A program made the position numbers and the translations under genes. A stretch of DNA of 22,571 nt, taken from positions 1-22,571 of IMG/VR virus record IMGVR_UViG_3300021165_002245; one strand, given 5' to 3'. Below are positions 1 through 4,092 of the stretch, piece after piece. The notes beneath the pieces are model-generated. The model did not search any database. It worked only from the letters and a program-made list of their open reading frames with translations, and was not told the DNA's origin. This stretch comes from a virus. Position 1 is the first letter of the stretch. Each line of letters begins with the position of its first letter.

Positions 1-38
1 AGTTCCTGGAGGACTTCATTGCCGACTATGCCGCCTGA
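1..38 (+). CDS. C-terminal end of an unidentified protein (partial)
   Basis: The window opens inside a reading frame whose last residues read FLEDFIADYAA followed by TGA at 36-38. Only eleven full codons are visible, so no family can be named. The GC-rich third positions match the small genes that follow, and a GC-rich hairpin lies 14 bases after the stop, which supports a real gene end. It could also be a chance frame. Confidence 0.5.
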   Translation, partial: FLEDFIADYAA

Positions 39-52
39 GGCACTGGCACACT

Positions 53-72
53 GGGGGTCACCACCGACCCCC
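53..72 (+). terminator. GC-rich hairpin after the partial gene
   Basis: GGGGGTC (53-59) pairs perfectly with GACCCCC (66-72) around a 6-base loop, giving a 7-bp stem. There is no clean T-run after it, so it is a possible weak terminator or mRNA 3'-end structure rather than a classical intrinsic terminator. Its place directly after a stop codon, and the similar hairpins near 679-708, 914-927 and 1218-1236, support a 3'-end role. Confidence 0.45.
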
Positions 73-112
73 TGACCCCTTACACTTAACAAGTCAACCA
101 CAAACGAACCCA

Positions 113-268
113 ATGCGCTACAACCCCGCAACCGATCGCGCTCTGAGCATTGATGAGATCGCTGCACAATGTAAGGCAGCAATCATGAAAGCATCTGAAC
201 CTGAACTTTCCTATGATGAGATTCTGACCTTCTACCGTTGGGAGGATGATGTACTGATCGCTGCCTGA
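113..268 (+). CDS. Small protein, 51 residues, unknown function
   Basis: This open frame encodes 51 residues beginning MRYNPATDRALSIDEI and ending DDVLIAA. It is acidic, probably helical, and has no signal peptide or membrane segment. The ATG follows an A/C-rich leader (CAACCACAAACGAACCCA) with no Shine-Dalgarno; a weak -10-like TACACT lies at 81-86. Codon use is GC-rich like its neighbours. Small genes of this kind are common in cyanophage accessory regions, but I do not recognise the family. The next gene starts 22 bases downstream. Confidence 0.6.
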   Translation: MRYNPATDRALSIDEIAAQCKAAIMKASEPELSYDEILTFYRWEDDVLIAA

Positions 269-290
269 TTCCACCCTCATTCTTGACATT

Positions 291-431
291 ATGATCCGCT
301 ACGAAGTTCGTTATCAGACTCCCTACAATCAGTGTGAGTGGAGGTCACAATGGTTCCGCACTTATGAGGAAGCAATGCGAATGGTTGAGTTCTATCTTTC
401 CTGTGGATCTCCTGCACATTTAGCACCCTGA
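291..431 (+). CDS. Small protein, 46 residues, unknown function
   Basis: The frame encodes 46 residues starting MIRYEVRYQTPYNQCEWRSQ. The pattern is a beta strand followed by a short helix (roughly residues 22-35, FRTYEEAMRMVEFY) and a C-terminal CGSPAHLAP, and it looks like a tiny folded domain. No catalytic motif or membrane segment is visible. The start is the first ATG after the previous stop. Its TGA (429-431) shares one base with the ATG of the next small frame, which suggests translational coupling if that frame is real. Family not recognised. Confidence 0.55.
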   Translation: MIRYEVRYQTPYNQCEWRSQWFRTYEEAMRMVEFYLSCGSPAHLAP

Positions 432-517
432 TGATACTTCGCCTTTTCAATTTCACTCTTTACCCCTTCAACCGTAAGGTGGTAATTTTTAAAGTTCTTT
501 CCCCCAAATTTAACTGA
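431..517 (+). CDS. Possible very small protein, 28 residues
   Basis: The ATG at 431 overlaps the stop of the preceding gene (TGATG) and opens a 28-residue frame beginning MILRLFNFTLYPFNRK. It is basic and hydrophobic and could be a short membrane-associated peptide. Local DNA is more AT-rich than the rest of the block. The main support is the TGATG arrangement. It could be spacer: the frame is short and I recognise no relative. Confidence 0.3.
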   Translation: MILRLFNFTLYPFNRKVVIFKVLSPKFN

Positions 518-523
518 TTTCCA

Positions 524-661
524 ATGACTCAATCGCTTGCTCTTTCTCTGCTCCGTCAAGGTAACAATGGTGATCAAATCCTGCAGATTCTTGACTCTAT
601 CGTAAACGACAATCGGCAGGGCACTGTGACCGATACCGATGGCACCCCGCTGGTCTGGTGA
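524..661 (+). CDS. Small conserved-type cyanophage protein, 45 residues
   Basis: The frame encodes 45 residues starting MTQSLALSLLRQGNNGDQIL and continuing QILDSIVNDN. The N-terminal half looks like two short amphipathic helices around a G-N-N-G turn. Proteins opening with this pattern of Ser-Leu-x-Leu-Ser-Leu-Leu, then Gly-x-x-Gly, then I-L-x-I-L-D are, as far as I recall, found among hypothetical proteins of Synechococcus and its phages; no function is known to me. The only in-frame ATG nearby is at 524. A G/C-rich hairpin lies just after the stop. Confidence 0.6.
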   Translation: MTQSLALSLLRQGNNGDQILQILDSIVNDNRQGTVTDTDGTPLVW

Positions 662-678
662 CAATCTGACCACTGTCC

Positions 679-708
679 ACCCCCTGCCCGCTTCCGCTGG
701 TGGGGGGT
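679..708 (+). terminator. Possible G-run/C-run hairpin between small genes
   Basis: ACCCCC (679-684) can pair with GGGGGT (703-708) around an 18-base loop, downstream of the stop at 661. An alternative pairing CCACC/GGTGG uses almost the same bases. No T-run follows. It is weaker than the hairpin at 53-72 and is listed because of its matching place after a gene. Confidence 0.25.
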
Positions 709-740
709 CTATCATAAGGGAACCGAAGCAAACCGAACCG

Positions 741-923
741 ATGACTGCCACCCCCTGGAACCCTGAGACCCTGACCACCGTGACCCTGCCCGAAGGGACC
801 TGGGGAACCGTCCGCACCGCTCTGCTCTGCCTCTCCGCCGATGAGAGTCTGAAGGGCAACCACAAGGACGCTGCCCATTGGTTGAGCGCCTACAACGACC
901 TTAAGGTGGCGCTGGGGATGTGA
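741..923 (+). CDS. Small protein, 60 residues, unknown function
   Basis: The frame encodes 60 residues starting MTATPWNPETLTTVTLPEGT. A short extended N-terminus is followed by two predicted helices (about residues 20-34, and 41-57 with HWLSAYNDLKVAL). The GC-rich codon use is strong. The open frame extends upstream to 639, but that extension overlaps the preceding gene and its hairpin. The ATG at 741 sits directly after an A/C-rich leader (AAGCAAACCGAACCG) like that of two other genes here, so I choose it. A short GGGG/CCCC hairpin (914-927) spans the stop codon. Family not recognised; it may be a small phage regulatory or host-interaction protein, without evidence. Confidence 0.6.
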   Translation: MTATPWNPETLTTVTLPEGTWGTVRTALLCLSADESLKGNHKDAAHWLSAYNDLKVALGM

Positions 924-937
924 CCCCGCCCCGTTCG

Positions 938-946
938 TGCTACAAT
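938..946 (+). promoter_or_regulatory. Possible extended -10 promoter
   Basis: TGCTACAAT (TGC at 938-940, TACAAT at 941-946) fits an extended -10 element, 24 bases before the ATG at 970. No matching -35 hexamer is visible about 17 bases upstream. It would give the gene at 970 a short A/C-rich leader. Confidence 0.35.
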
Positions 947-969
947 TCTCTCAGTTCACAACCACACCG

Positions 970-1191
970 ATGACCACCCCCACCGTGATGACCGCTGCTG
1001 ATCTGAACGCTGCCATTGCCTCAGGTGCCCTGACCTTTCGCCGCCTGCCCACTGCTCATGGCACTGCCGCGAACCGTTGGACAGATCGGATCAAAGGCGG
1101 ATCCTCCCGCGTTCGGACCCACGGCGGCGCCGCTGGCAGCAGGGGCACCAGCATGAGCACCAAGGCATCTGCCCTTGCCGACGTGCGCTGA
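970..1191 (+). CDS. Small protein, 73 residues, possibly with degenerate C-terminus
   Basis: The ATG at 970 (MTTPTVMTAADLNAAIASGALTF...) follows a possible extended -10 and an A/C-rich leader. The first 37 residues look ordinary, with a helix at about 8-17. The last 35 are rich in Gly, Arg, Ser and Ala with no clear secondary structure, which may mean a linker-like tail or an old frameshift. An overlapping frame (1077-1295) is even less protein-like. The frame stays open upstream to 937, but the leader makes 970 the better start. Family not recognised. Confidence 0.5.
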   Translation: MTTPTVMTAADLNAAIASGALTFRRLPTAHGTAANRWTDRIKGGSSRVRTHGGAAGSRGTSMSTKASALADVR

Positions 1192-1217
1192 GGCAGTGCG
1201 TTCGTGCAGCGGCAGTT

Positions 1218-1236
1218 GGGGGGTTATGCGCCCCCC
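1218..1236 (+). terminator. G6/C6 hairpin at the end of the GC-rich block
   Basis: GGGGGG (1218-1223) pairs with CCCCCC (1231-1236) around the 7-base loop TTATGCG, 27 bases after the stop at 1191. It is followed by TTAA, not a long T-run. It probably marks the 3' end of the small-gene transcript. Confidence 0.45.
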
Positions 1237-1241
1237 TTAAG

Positions 1242-1251
1242 CGCGATCGCG
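1242..1251. repeat. HIP1-like palindrome CGCGATCGCG
   Basis: The octamer GCGATCGC (1243-1250) is the HIP1 sequence, which is highly over-represented in many cyanobacterial genomes; here it is embedded in a 10-bp perfect palindrome. One copy is weak support for cyanobacterial origin or host-adapted composition. Confidence 0.6.
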
Positions 1252-1392
1252 TTATGCCCCCGTATATAAAAACCCCCACCTCCCTTAATCTATAAAGTGT
1301 TACGGAAGCGATCGATATTTAACACTGAAAACAAAAAAATCCGGAATATAAAAATACTATATAAAAGAAAAAAAGTTTATAGTTGGGTTAAA

Positions 1393-1563
1393 ATGCAAAA
1401 AAATTCCGGAGAAAATTTTGGCACGATAGAGGTCGATCCATTATCAGGAGAGTATCATATCATTATTCCAGAATGGATCATTAATGACTATGAATGGTAT
1501 GAGGGCACAAGAGTTAATATTGAAACTGATGTAAAATCTTTGATTATTTCTGAGATTGATTAA
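1393..1563 (+). CDS. Small AbrB/SpoVT-like swapped-hairpin protein
   Basis: The frame encodes 56 residues: MQKNSGENFGTIEVDPLSGE, then IIIPEWIINDYEWYEGTRVN and a closing strand IETDVKSLIISEID. The order of a beta strand, a turn ending in I-I-P, a short helix, a W-Y-E-G-T turn and two strands is the layout of AbrB/SpoVT swapped-hairpin domains, which usually act as DNA-binding dimers or antitoxins. Similar short proteins occur, as I recall, in cyanophages. I choose the ATG at 1393 because the upstream GTG extension is low-complexity. The stop lies two bases before the -35 box of the next promoter, so a regulatory link is possible but unproven. No toxin partner is visible. Confidence 0.55.
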   Translation: MQKNSGENFGTIEVDPLSGEYHIIIPEWIINDYEWYEGTRVNIETDVKSLIISEID

Positions 1564-1565
1564 TC

Positions 1566-1594
1566 TTGACATTCCATACATAATACTGTATGAT
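1566..1594 (+). promoter_or_regulatory. Consensus sigma70 promoter
   Basis: TTGACA (1566-1571) and TATGAT (1589-1594) are separated by exactly 17 bases. The -35 box is perfect and the -10 has one mismatch to TATAAT. A start site near 1600 would give a leader of about 15 bases before the ATG at 1617. This is the strongest host-type promoter in the window. Confidence 0.75.
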
Positions 1595-1616
1595 ACTGAA
1601 GTAATTACACTTTCTT

Positions 1617-2372
1617 ATGGCTAAAGGATTTACTGTAAAAGCAAACGCACCTGTTGCTGCAAAAGAACCTGAATGGGATTACGATAAAGCAAGGGAAATG
1701 GTAAAGGGTAAGGCAATTGTATTTTGCCTTCCTGGAAGAGGAGTTTCTTATACCTATCTCAAAAACTTTGTCCAACTGTGTTTTGATCTTGTTCAGTCAG
1801 GTGCAAGTATTCAAATTTCTCAAGATTATAGTTCAATGGTGAACTTTGCACGATGCAAATGTCTTGGTGCAAATGTTCTTCGTGGACCAGATCAACTTCC
1901 TTGGGATGGTAAACTTCATTATGATTGGCAACTGTGGATTGATAGTGATATTGTCTTCAATACGGAAAAGTTTTGGCAACTTGTTCTGATGGAAAAAGAC
2001 ATTGCTGCTGGATGGTATTGCACCGAAGATGGACAAACGACATCTGTTGCACATTGGTTAGATGAGGATGATTTCCGTGGTAATGGTGGAGTTATGAATC
2101 ATGAAACCATTGAAAGCATTTCAAAGCGTCGTAAACCATTTACAGTTGACTATACTGGTTTTGGATGGCTTCTGATTAAGAATGGAGTTTTTGAACATTC
2201 TGAAATGAAGTATCCTTGGTTTGCACCCAAGATGCAAGTCTTTGAATCTGGTGAGGTTCAAGATATGTGTGGAGAAGACGTATCATTCTGTTTGGATGCA
2301 AAAGAAGCAGGCTTTGAAATTTGGTGTGATCCTCGTATTAGAGTCGGTCACGAAAAAACAAGAATTATTTGA
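1617..2372 (+). CDS. Putative glycosyltransferase, GT-A-like (cyanophage type)
   Basis: The protein has 251 residues. After a 25-residue leader it shows a Rossmann-like strand (KAIVFCLPGRGVSY, about 32-45), a strand SIQISQ (64-69), and then W-I-D-S-D (107-111), which resembles the metal-binding D-x-D of GT-A glycosyltransferases. Near the C-terminus G-E-D (219-221) and G-H-E-K (244-247) match the acidic and His positions often found after the acceptor site in these folds. Most likely it transfers a sugar to a phage or host molecule in the cytoplasm; donor and acceptor cannot be told. A consensus sigma70 promoter lies just upstream. Its TGA overlaps the next ATG (TGATG), so it heads a compact operon. 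Catalytic activity is inferred from the motif pattern only. Confidence 0.65.
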   Translation: MAKGFTVKANAPVAAKEPEWDYDKAREMVKGKAIVFCLPGRGVSYTYLKNFVQLCFDLVQSGASIQISQDYSSMVNFARCKCLGANVLRGPDQLPWDGKLHYDWQLWIDSDIVFNTEKFWQLVLMEKDIAAGWYCTEDGQTTSVAHWLDEDDFRGNGGVMNHETIESISKRRKPFTVDYTGFGWLLIKNGVFEHSEMKYPWFAPKMQVFESGEVQDMCGEDVSFCLDAKEAGFEIWCDPRIRVGHEKTRII

Positions 2373-2566
2373 TGTCTAACCAACACTATAATATTCTCTG
2401 TAAGGGAAGAAGAATTTATTCATCTCTTACAAAAGAAGAATATTTCCAAATTATGGAGGATCTGTCAATTGAGTATTATCAGACAGGTTCTCCACTTCCT
2501 GAAGATCTTGAAACTGAAATTTTAGTGGAGAATAATGTATGGCAACAAAAGCAAAAGGTGGTCTGA
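2372..2566 (+). CDS. Small cyanophage protein, 64 residues
   Basis: The ATG at 2372 overlaps the previous stop (TGATG); a TTG three bases earlier is also in frame but less likely. The protein reads MSNQHYNILCKGRRIYSSLT, then EEYFQIMEDLSIEYYQTGSP and an acidic tail. It appears to be two short strands and one long amphipathic helix. I recall the core pattern E-E-Y-F-x-x-M-E-D-L-S-I-E-Y-Y from hypothetical proteins of T4-like cyanophages; function unknown. The last 28 bases overlap the next gene in another frame, so expression is probably coupled. Confidence 0.7.
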   Translation: MSNQHYNILCKGRRIYSSLTKEEYFQIMEDLSIEYYQTGSPLPEDLETEILVENNVWQQKQKVV

Positions 2567-2694
2567 ATAAGAATAGTTCTTATATTCCTGGTTCGCCTAA
2601 AAAGTCTCGTCAAGGAGATGGTATGGGAACTAAATACTCTGCGTCTTCTCGTAATGGAGCGCGGAAGAAATATAGAGGGCAAGGTAAAGGATAA
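2539..2694 (+). CDS. Small basic protein, 51 residues, overlapping its neighbour
   Basis: An ATG at 2539, inside the preceding gene, opens a 51-residue frame rich in Lys, Arg, Gly and Ser: it begins MATKAKGGLNKNSSYIPGSP, has KKSRQ at 21-25, and ends ARKKYRGQGKG. It is strongly basic, without membrane segments, and probably disordered, which would suit a nucleic-acid or virion-associated peptide. Proteins with this N-K-N-S-S-Y ... P-G-S-P-K-K-S-R pattern occur, as I recall, in T4-like cyanophages. It overlaps 28 bases with the upstream gene and ends 3 bases before the next ATG. Confidence 0.65.
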   Translation: MATKAKGGLNKNSSYIPGSPKKSRQGDGMGTKYSASSRNGARKKYRGQGKG

Positions 2695-2697
2695 TTT

Positions 2698-3336
2698 ATG
2701 GCATACTTAAACCATAGTTTACCAGATTGGTCTTGTTACATCCGTAACGAGTTTCTTTTTAATCATAAGAAAGGACATGGTGAAGTTACAAAATGCGACG
2801 TTCATTGTGTTGCAAGTATCGAAAAAAGAGTTCCTCTTTTTGAGGCATTTCTTGAAAACGGCGTGAATTGGACTCGACGTCCTCTTCACGCTTTTTGCTG
2901 GAAACCAGATGCTCAAATTGAACCTTTAGAAGACATTATGTATTGGGATTGTTTTTCACCATACATTGATGTGCAAAAACGATCTCGTCTTGCTGGATTA
3001 AATGCAGAATTGATTCGACCAGATGGAAAAAAAGTTGTAGGAATGTATATGTTTACGTTAGATTGGTCTTGGGAGAATAAAGGTATACCAGATTTAAATT
3101 TTTCAGAAACACCAGAACATAAATGTGCTCATTTATTCAAGGTAGAAAATGGAAACTACTACGCTTATCCAAATAATCGGATTATTTGGTATGATAACGC
3201 ATGGACTTTTAACAGAATTCAAAACAATCCTGGTTATGAGATAGATTTAACCACATATTCTGTCGAAAATAAGAGAAAAATAGAAACTTCAGATTATTAT
3301 ATGTACGAAATTACTGATTTAGAGAAAAATAAATAA
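2698..3336 (+). CDS. Conserved-type cyanophage protein, 212 residues, unknown function
   Basis: The protein begins MAYLNHSLPDWSCYIRNEFL and has no signal peptide or membrane segment. It is rich in aromatic residues (Trp, Tyr, Phe) and has Cys and His in the first half (KCDVHCVAS, HAFCW), which could bind metal, though no standard zinc motif is formed. The second half has N-N-R-I-I-W-Y-D-N-A-W-T-F, probably a beta hairpin. I recall similar proteins in T4-like cyanophages without a named function. It starts 3 bases after the previous gene, so it is in the same operon as the glycosyltransferase. Two hairpins follow its stop. It does not look like gp53, which I would expect near gp25. Confidence 0.7.
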   Translation: MAYLNHSLPDWSCYIRNEFLFNHKKGHGEVTKCDVHCVASIEKRVPLFEAFLENGVNWTRRPLHAFCWKPDAQIEPLEDIMYWDCFSPYIDVQKRSRLAGLNAELIRPDGKKVVGMYMFTLDWSWENKGIPDLNFSETPEHKCAHLFKVENGNYYAYPNNRIIWYDNAWTFNRIQNNPGYEIDLTTYSVENKRKIETSDYYMYEITDLEKNK

Positions 3337-3349
3337 TTTTTTGCCCAAA

Positions 3350-3371
3350 TTAAGGGATAGAAACCCCTTAA
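3350..3371 (+). terminator. Hairpin after the 212-residue gene
   Basis: TTAAGGG (3350-3356) pairs with CCCTTAA (3365-3371) around an 8-base loop. The stem is 7 bp, is followed by AAAAG rather than a T-run, and lies 14 bases after the stop at 3336. It is likely a transcript-end or processing structure for the upstream operon. Confidence 0.4.
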
Positions 3372-3374
3372 AAA

Positions 3375-3399
3375 GTTCTAATTTCCATTATTTTAGAAC
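3375..3399 (+). promoter_or_regulatory. Second hairpin, directly upstream of the start codon at 3406
   Basis: GTTCTAA (3375-3381) pairs with TTAGAAC (3393-3399) around an 11-base loop. The stem ends 6 bases before the ATG, so if formed in the mRNA it would occupy the ribosome-binding region. It may be a translational control element or an operator; a weak terminator is also possible. Confidence 0.35.
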
Positions 3400-3405
3400 A
3401 AATCT

Positions 3406-3657
3406 ATGGCAACTCATCCAAATCCAGATCGAGATCAAGATTTTATGTATCAAACATGGGGTACAACCCATCTTGTAACTGATTATAATACTCCAAACAC
3501 TCCTAAAAAGGTGATTCAGGAGATTATGCACGATGATATTGGGTATAAAAAACATCATTTAAAGGAACAATCTGAAATTCACTCTAGAATTCGCAATGAT
3601 GAAGACTATGATGATTGGGAATATGGCACAGAACCAAATTACGGAGTGAAGCTATAA
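3406..3657 (+). CDS. Small acidic hydrophilic protein, 83 residues
   Basis: The protein begins MATHPNPDRDQDFMYQTWGT and is highly polar and acidic with His-rich patches (KKHHLKEQSEIHSR) and an acidic stretch (NDEDYDDWEY). It has no membrane segment or signal peptide and may be partly disordered. It lies directly before gp25, and its last two codons and stop overlap the late promoter for gp25 (3652-3660). That place suggests a structural or assembly role, but I do not recognise the family. The start follows the hairpin at 3375-3399 and no good Shine-Dalgarno is visible. Confidence 0.65.
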   Translation: MATHPNPDRDQDFMYQTWGTTHLVTDYNTPNTPKKVIQEIMHDDIGYKKHHLKEQSEIHSRIRNDEDYDDWEYGTEPNYGVKL

Positions 3658-3660
3658 ATA
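3652..3660 (+). promoter_or_regulatory. T4-type late promoter for gp25-gp6
   Basis: CTATAAATA (3652-3660) matches the T4-like late promoter box TATAAATA exactly and lies 24 bases before the gp25 ATG at 3685. In T4 such boxes are read by the phage late sigma factor gp55 with the sliding clamp; cyanophages use a closely similar motif. Confidence 0.75.
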
Positions 3661-3684
3661 CAAATACATAAAATTATCTCATAA

Positions 3685-4086
3685 ATGGCAGTTCAGAGGA
3701 TATCTAGAGGATTCAAAGACATTAGTCTTTCATTTGATATGCATCCTGTGACAAAAGATATCCTCGTTCTTAAAAATGAGGATGCAGTTAAGAGATCGAT
3801 TCGAAATATTATTCAAACTTTACCATACGAAAGATTTTTTAATCCTCTTTTTGGTTCTGATATTAGAACTAGTTTGTTTGATTTTATCGATTTTGGAACA
3901 GCATCAATTCTTGAGCAACAACTTATTGTTGCAATTCAAAATTTTGAATCAAGAGTCAGAGATACAAAAATTGAAGTTACACCTAGACCTGATTTGAATT
4001 CATTTGAGATTATTATTTCTTATACAATTGTTGGTCAAGAAGTACCTCCACAACAATTTACATATATCCTAGAGGCAACCAGGTAA
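3685..4086 (+). CDS. 25: Baseplate wedge protein gp25
   Basis: The protein has 133 residues, against 132 in T4 gp25. Residues 34-48 (AVKRSIRNIIQTLPY) and the P-Y-E-R-F-F-N-P-L-F-G-S box at 47-58 are the signature of the GPW/gp25 family, followed by the helix-strand core and a C-terminal strand (FEIIISYTIVGQEVPPQQFTY). In T4 gp25 is part of the inner baseplate and primes sheath assembly on the wedge; in this phage it should connect gp6 to the sheath. It has a T4-type late promoter and lies 6 bases before gp6. No Shine-Dalgarno is evident (TCATAA precedes ATG). I am confident of the family from the motif and the gene order. Confidence 0.92.
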   Translation: MAVQRISRGFKDISLSFDMHPVTKDILVLKNEDAVKRSIRNIIQTLPYERFFNPLFGSDIRTSLFDFIDFGTASILEQQLIVAIQNFESRVRDTKIEVTPRPDLNSFEIIISYTIVGQEVPPQQFTYILEATR

Positions 4087-4092
4087 TATAAA

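Larger units (their letters stand above)
1192..1392. other. Spacer with the GC-rich to AT-rich transition
   Basis: This 201-base spacer holds a G6/C6 hairpin, a CGCGATCGCG palindrome, two copies of GTTATGC followed by a C-run (1223 and 1251), and then the change to A-rich sequence at about 1290. An open frame from a GTG at 1297 runs into the gene at 1393, but its 32-residue extension is Lys-rich and reflects A-rich DNA, so I treat it as untranslated. TATATAAA-like boxes near 1263 and 1291 do not match the late-promoter consensus. Confidence 0.5.

Noticed and set aside
639-740. Upstream extension of the 60-residue gene
   Set aside because: It would overlap the end of the gene at 524 and the hairpin at 679-708, and the ATG at 741 has the leader type seen at other genes.
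392-865. Antisense open frame of 157 codons in the GC-rich block
   Set aside because: It lies opposite several small plus-strand genes with good starts. Long antisense frames are expected in GC-rich coding DNA; no family is recognised and no promoter is seen for it.
1077-1295. Alternative plus-strand frame overlapping the gene at 970
   Set aside because: It is dominated by Arg, Gln and Pro runs typical of an out-of-frame reading of GC-rich DNA, and it crosses the G6/C6 hairpin and the composition break.
1200-1300. Integration or attachment site at the composition break
   Set aside because: No integrase, tRNA end or paired long direct repeat is visible; the only repeat is a short GTTATGC-type pair 28 bases apart.
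1297-1392. GTG-started N-terminal extension of the AbrB-like gene
   Set aside because: The 32 extra residues are Lys/Arg/Ile-rich low-complexity sequence from A-rich DNA, and the AbrB-like fold begins after the ATG at 1393.
2698-3336. gp53 baseplate protein as the identity of the 212-residue gene
   Set aside because: Its length is near that of T4 gp53 (196), but the sequence lacks the usual gp53 N-terminal pattern and is not LysM-like.
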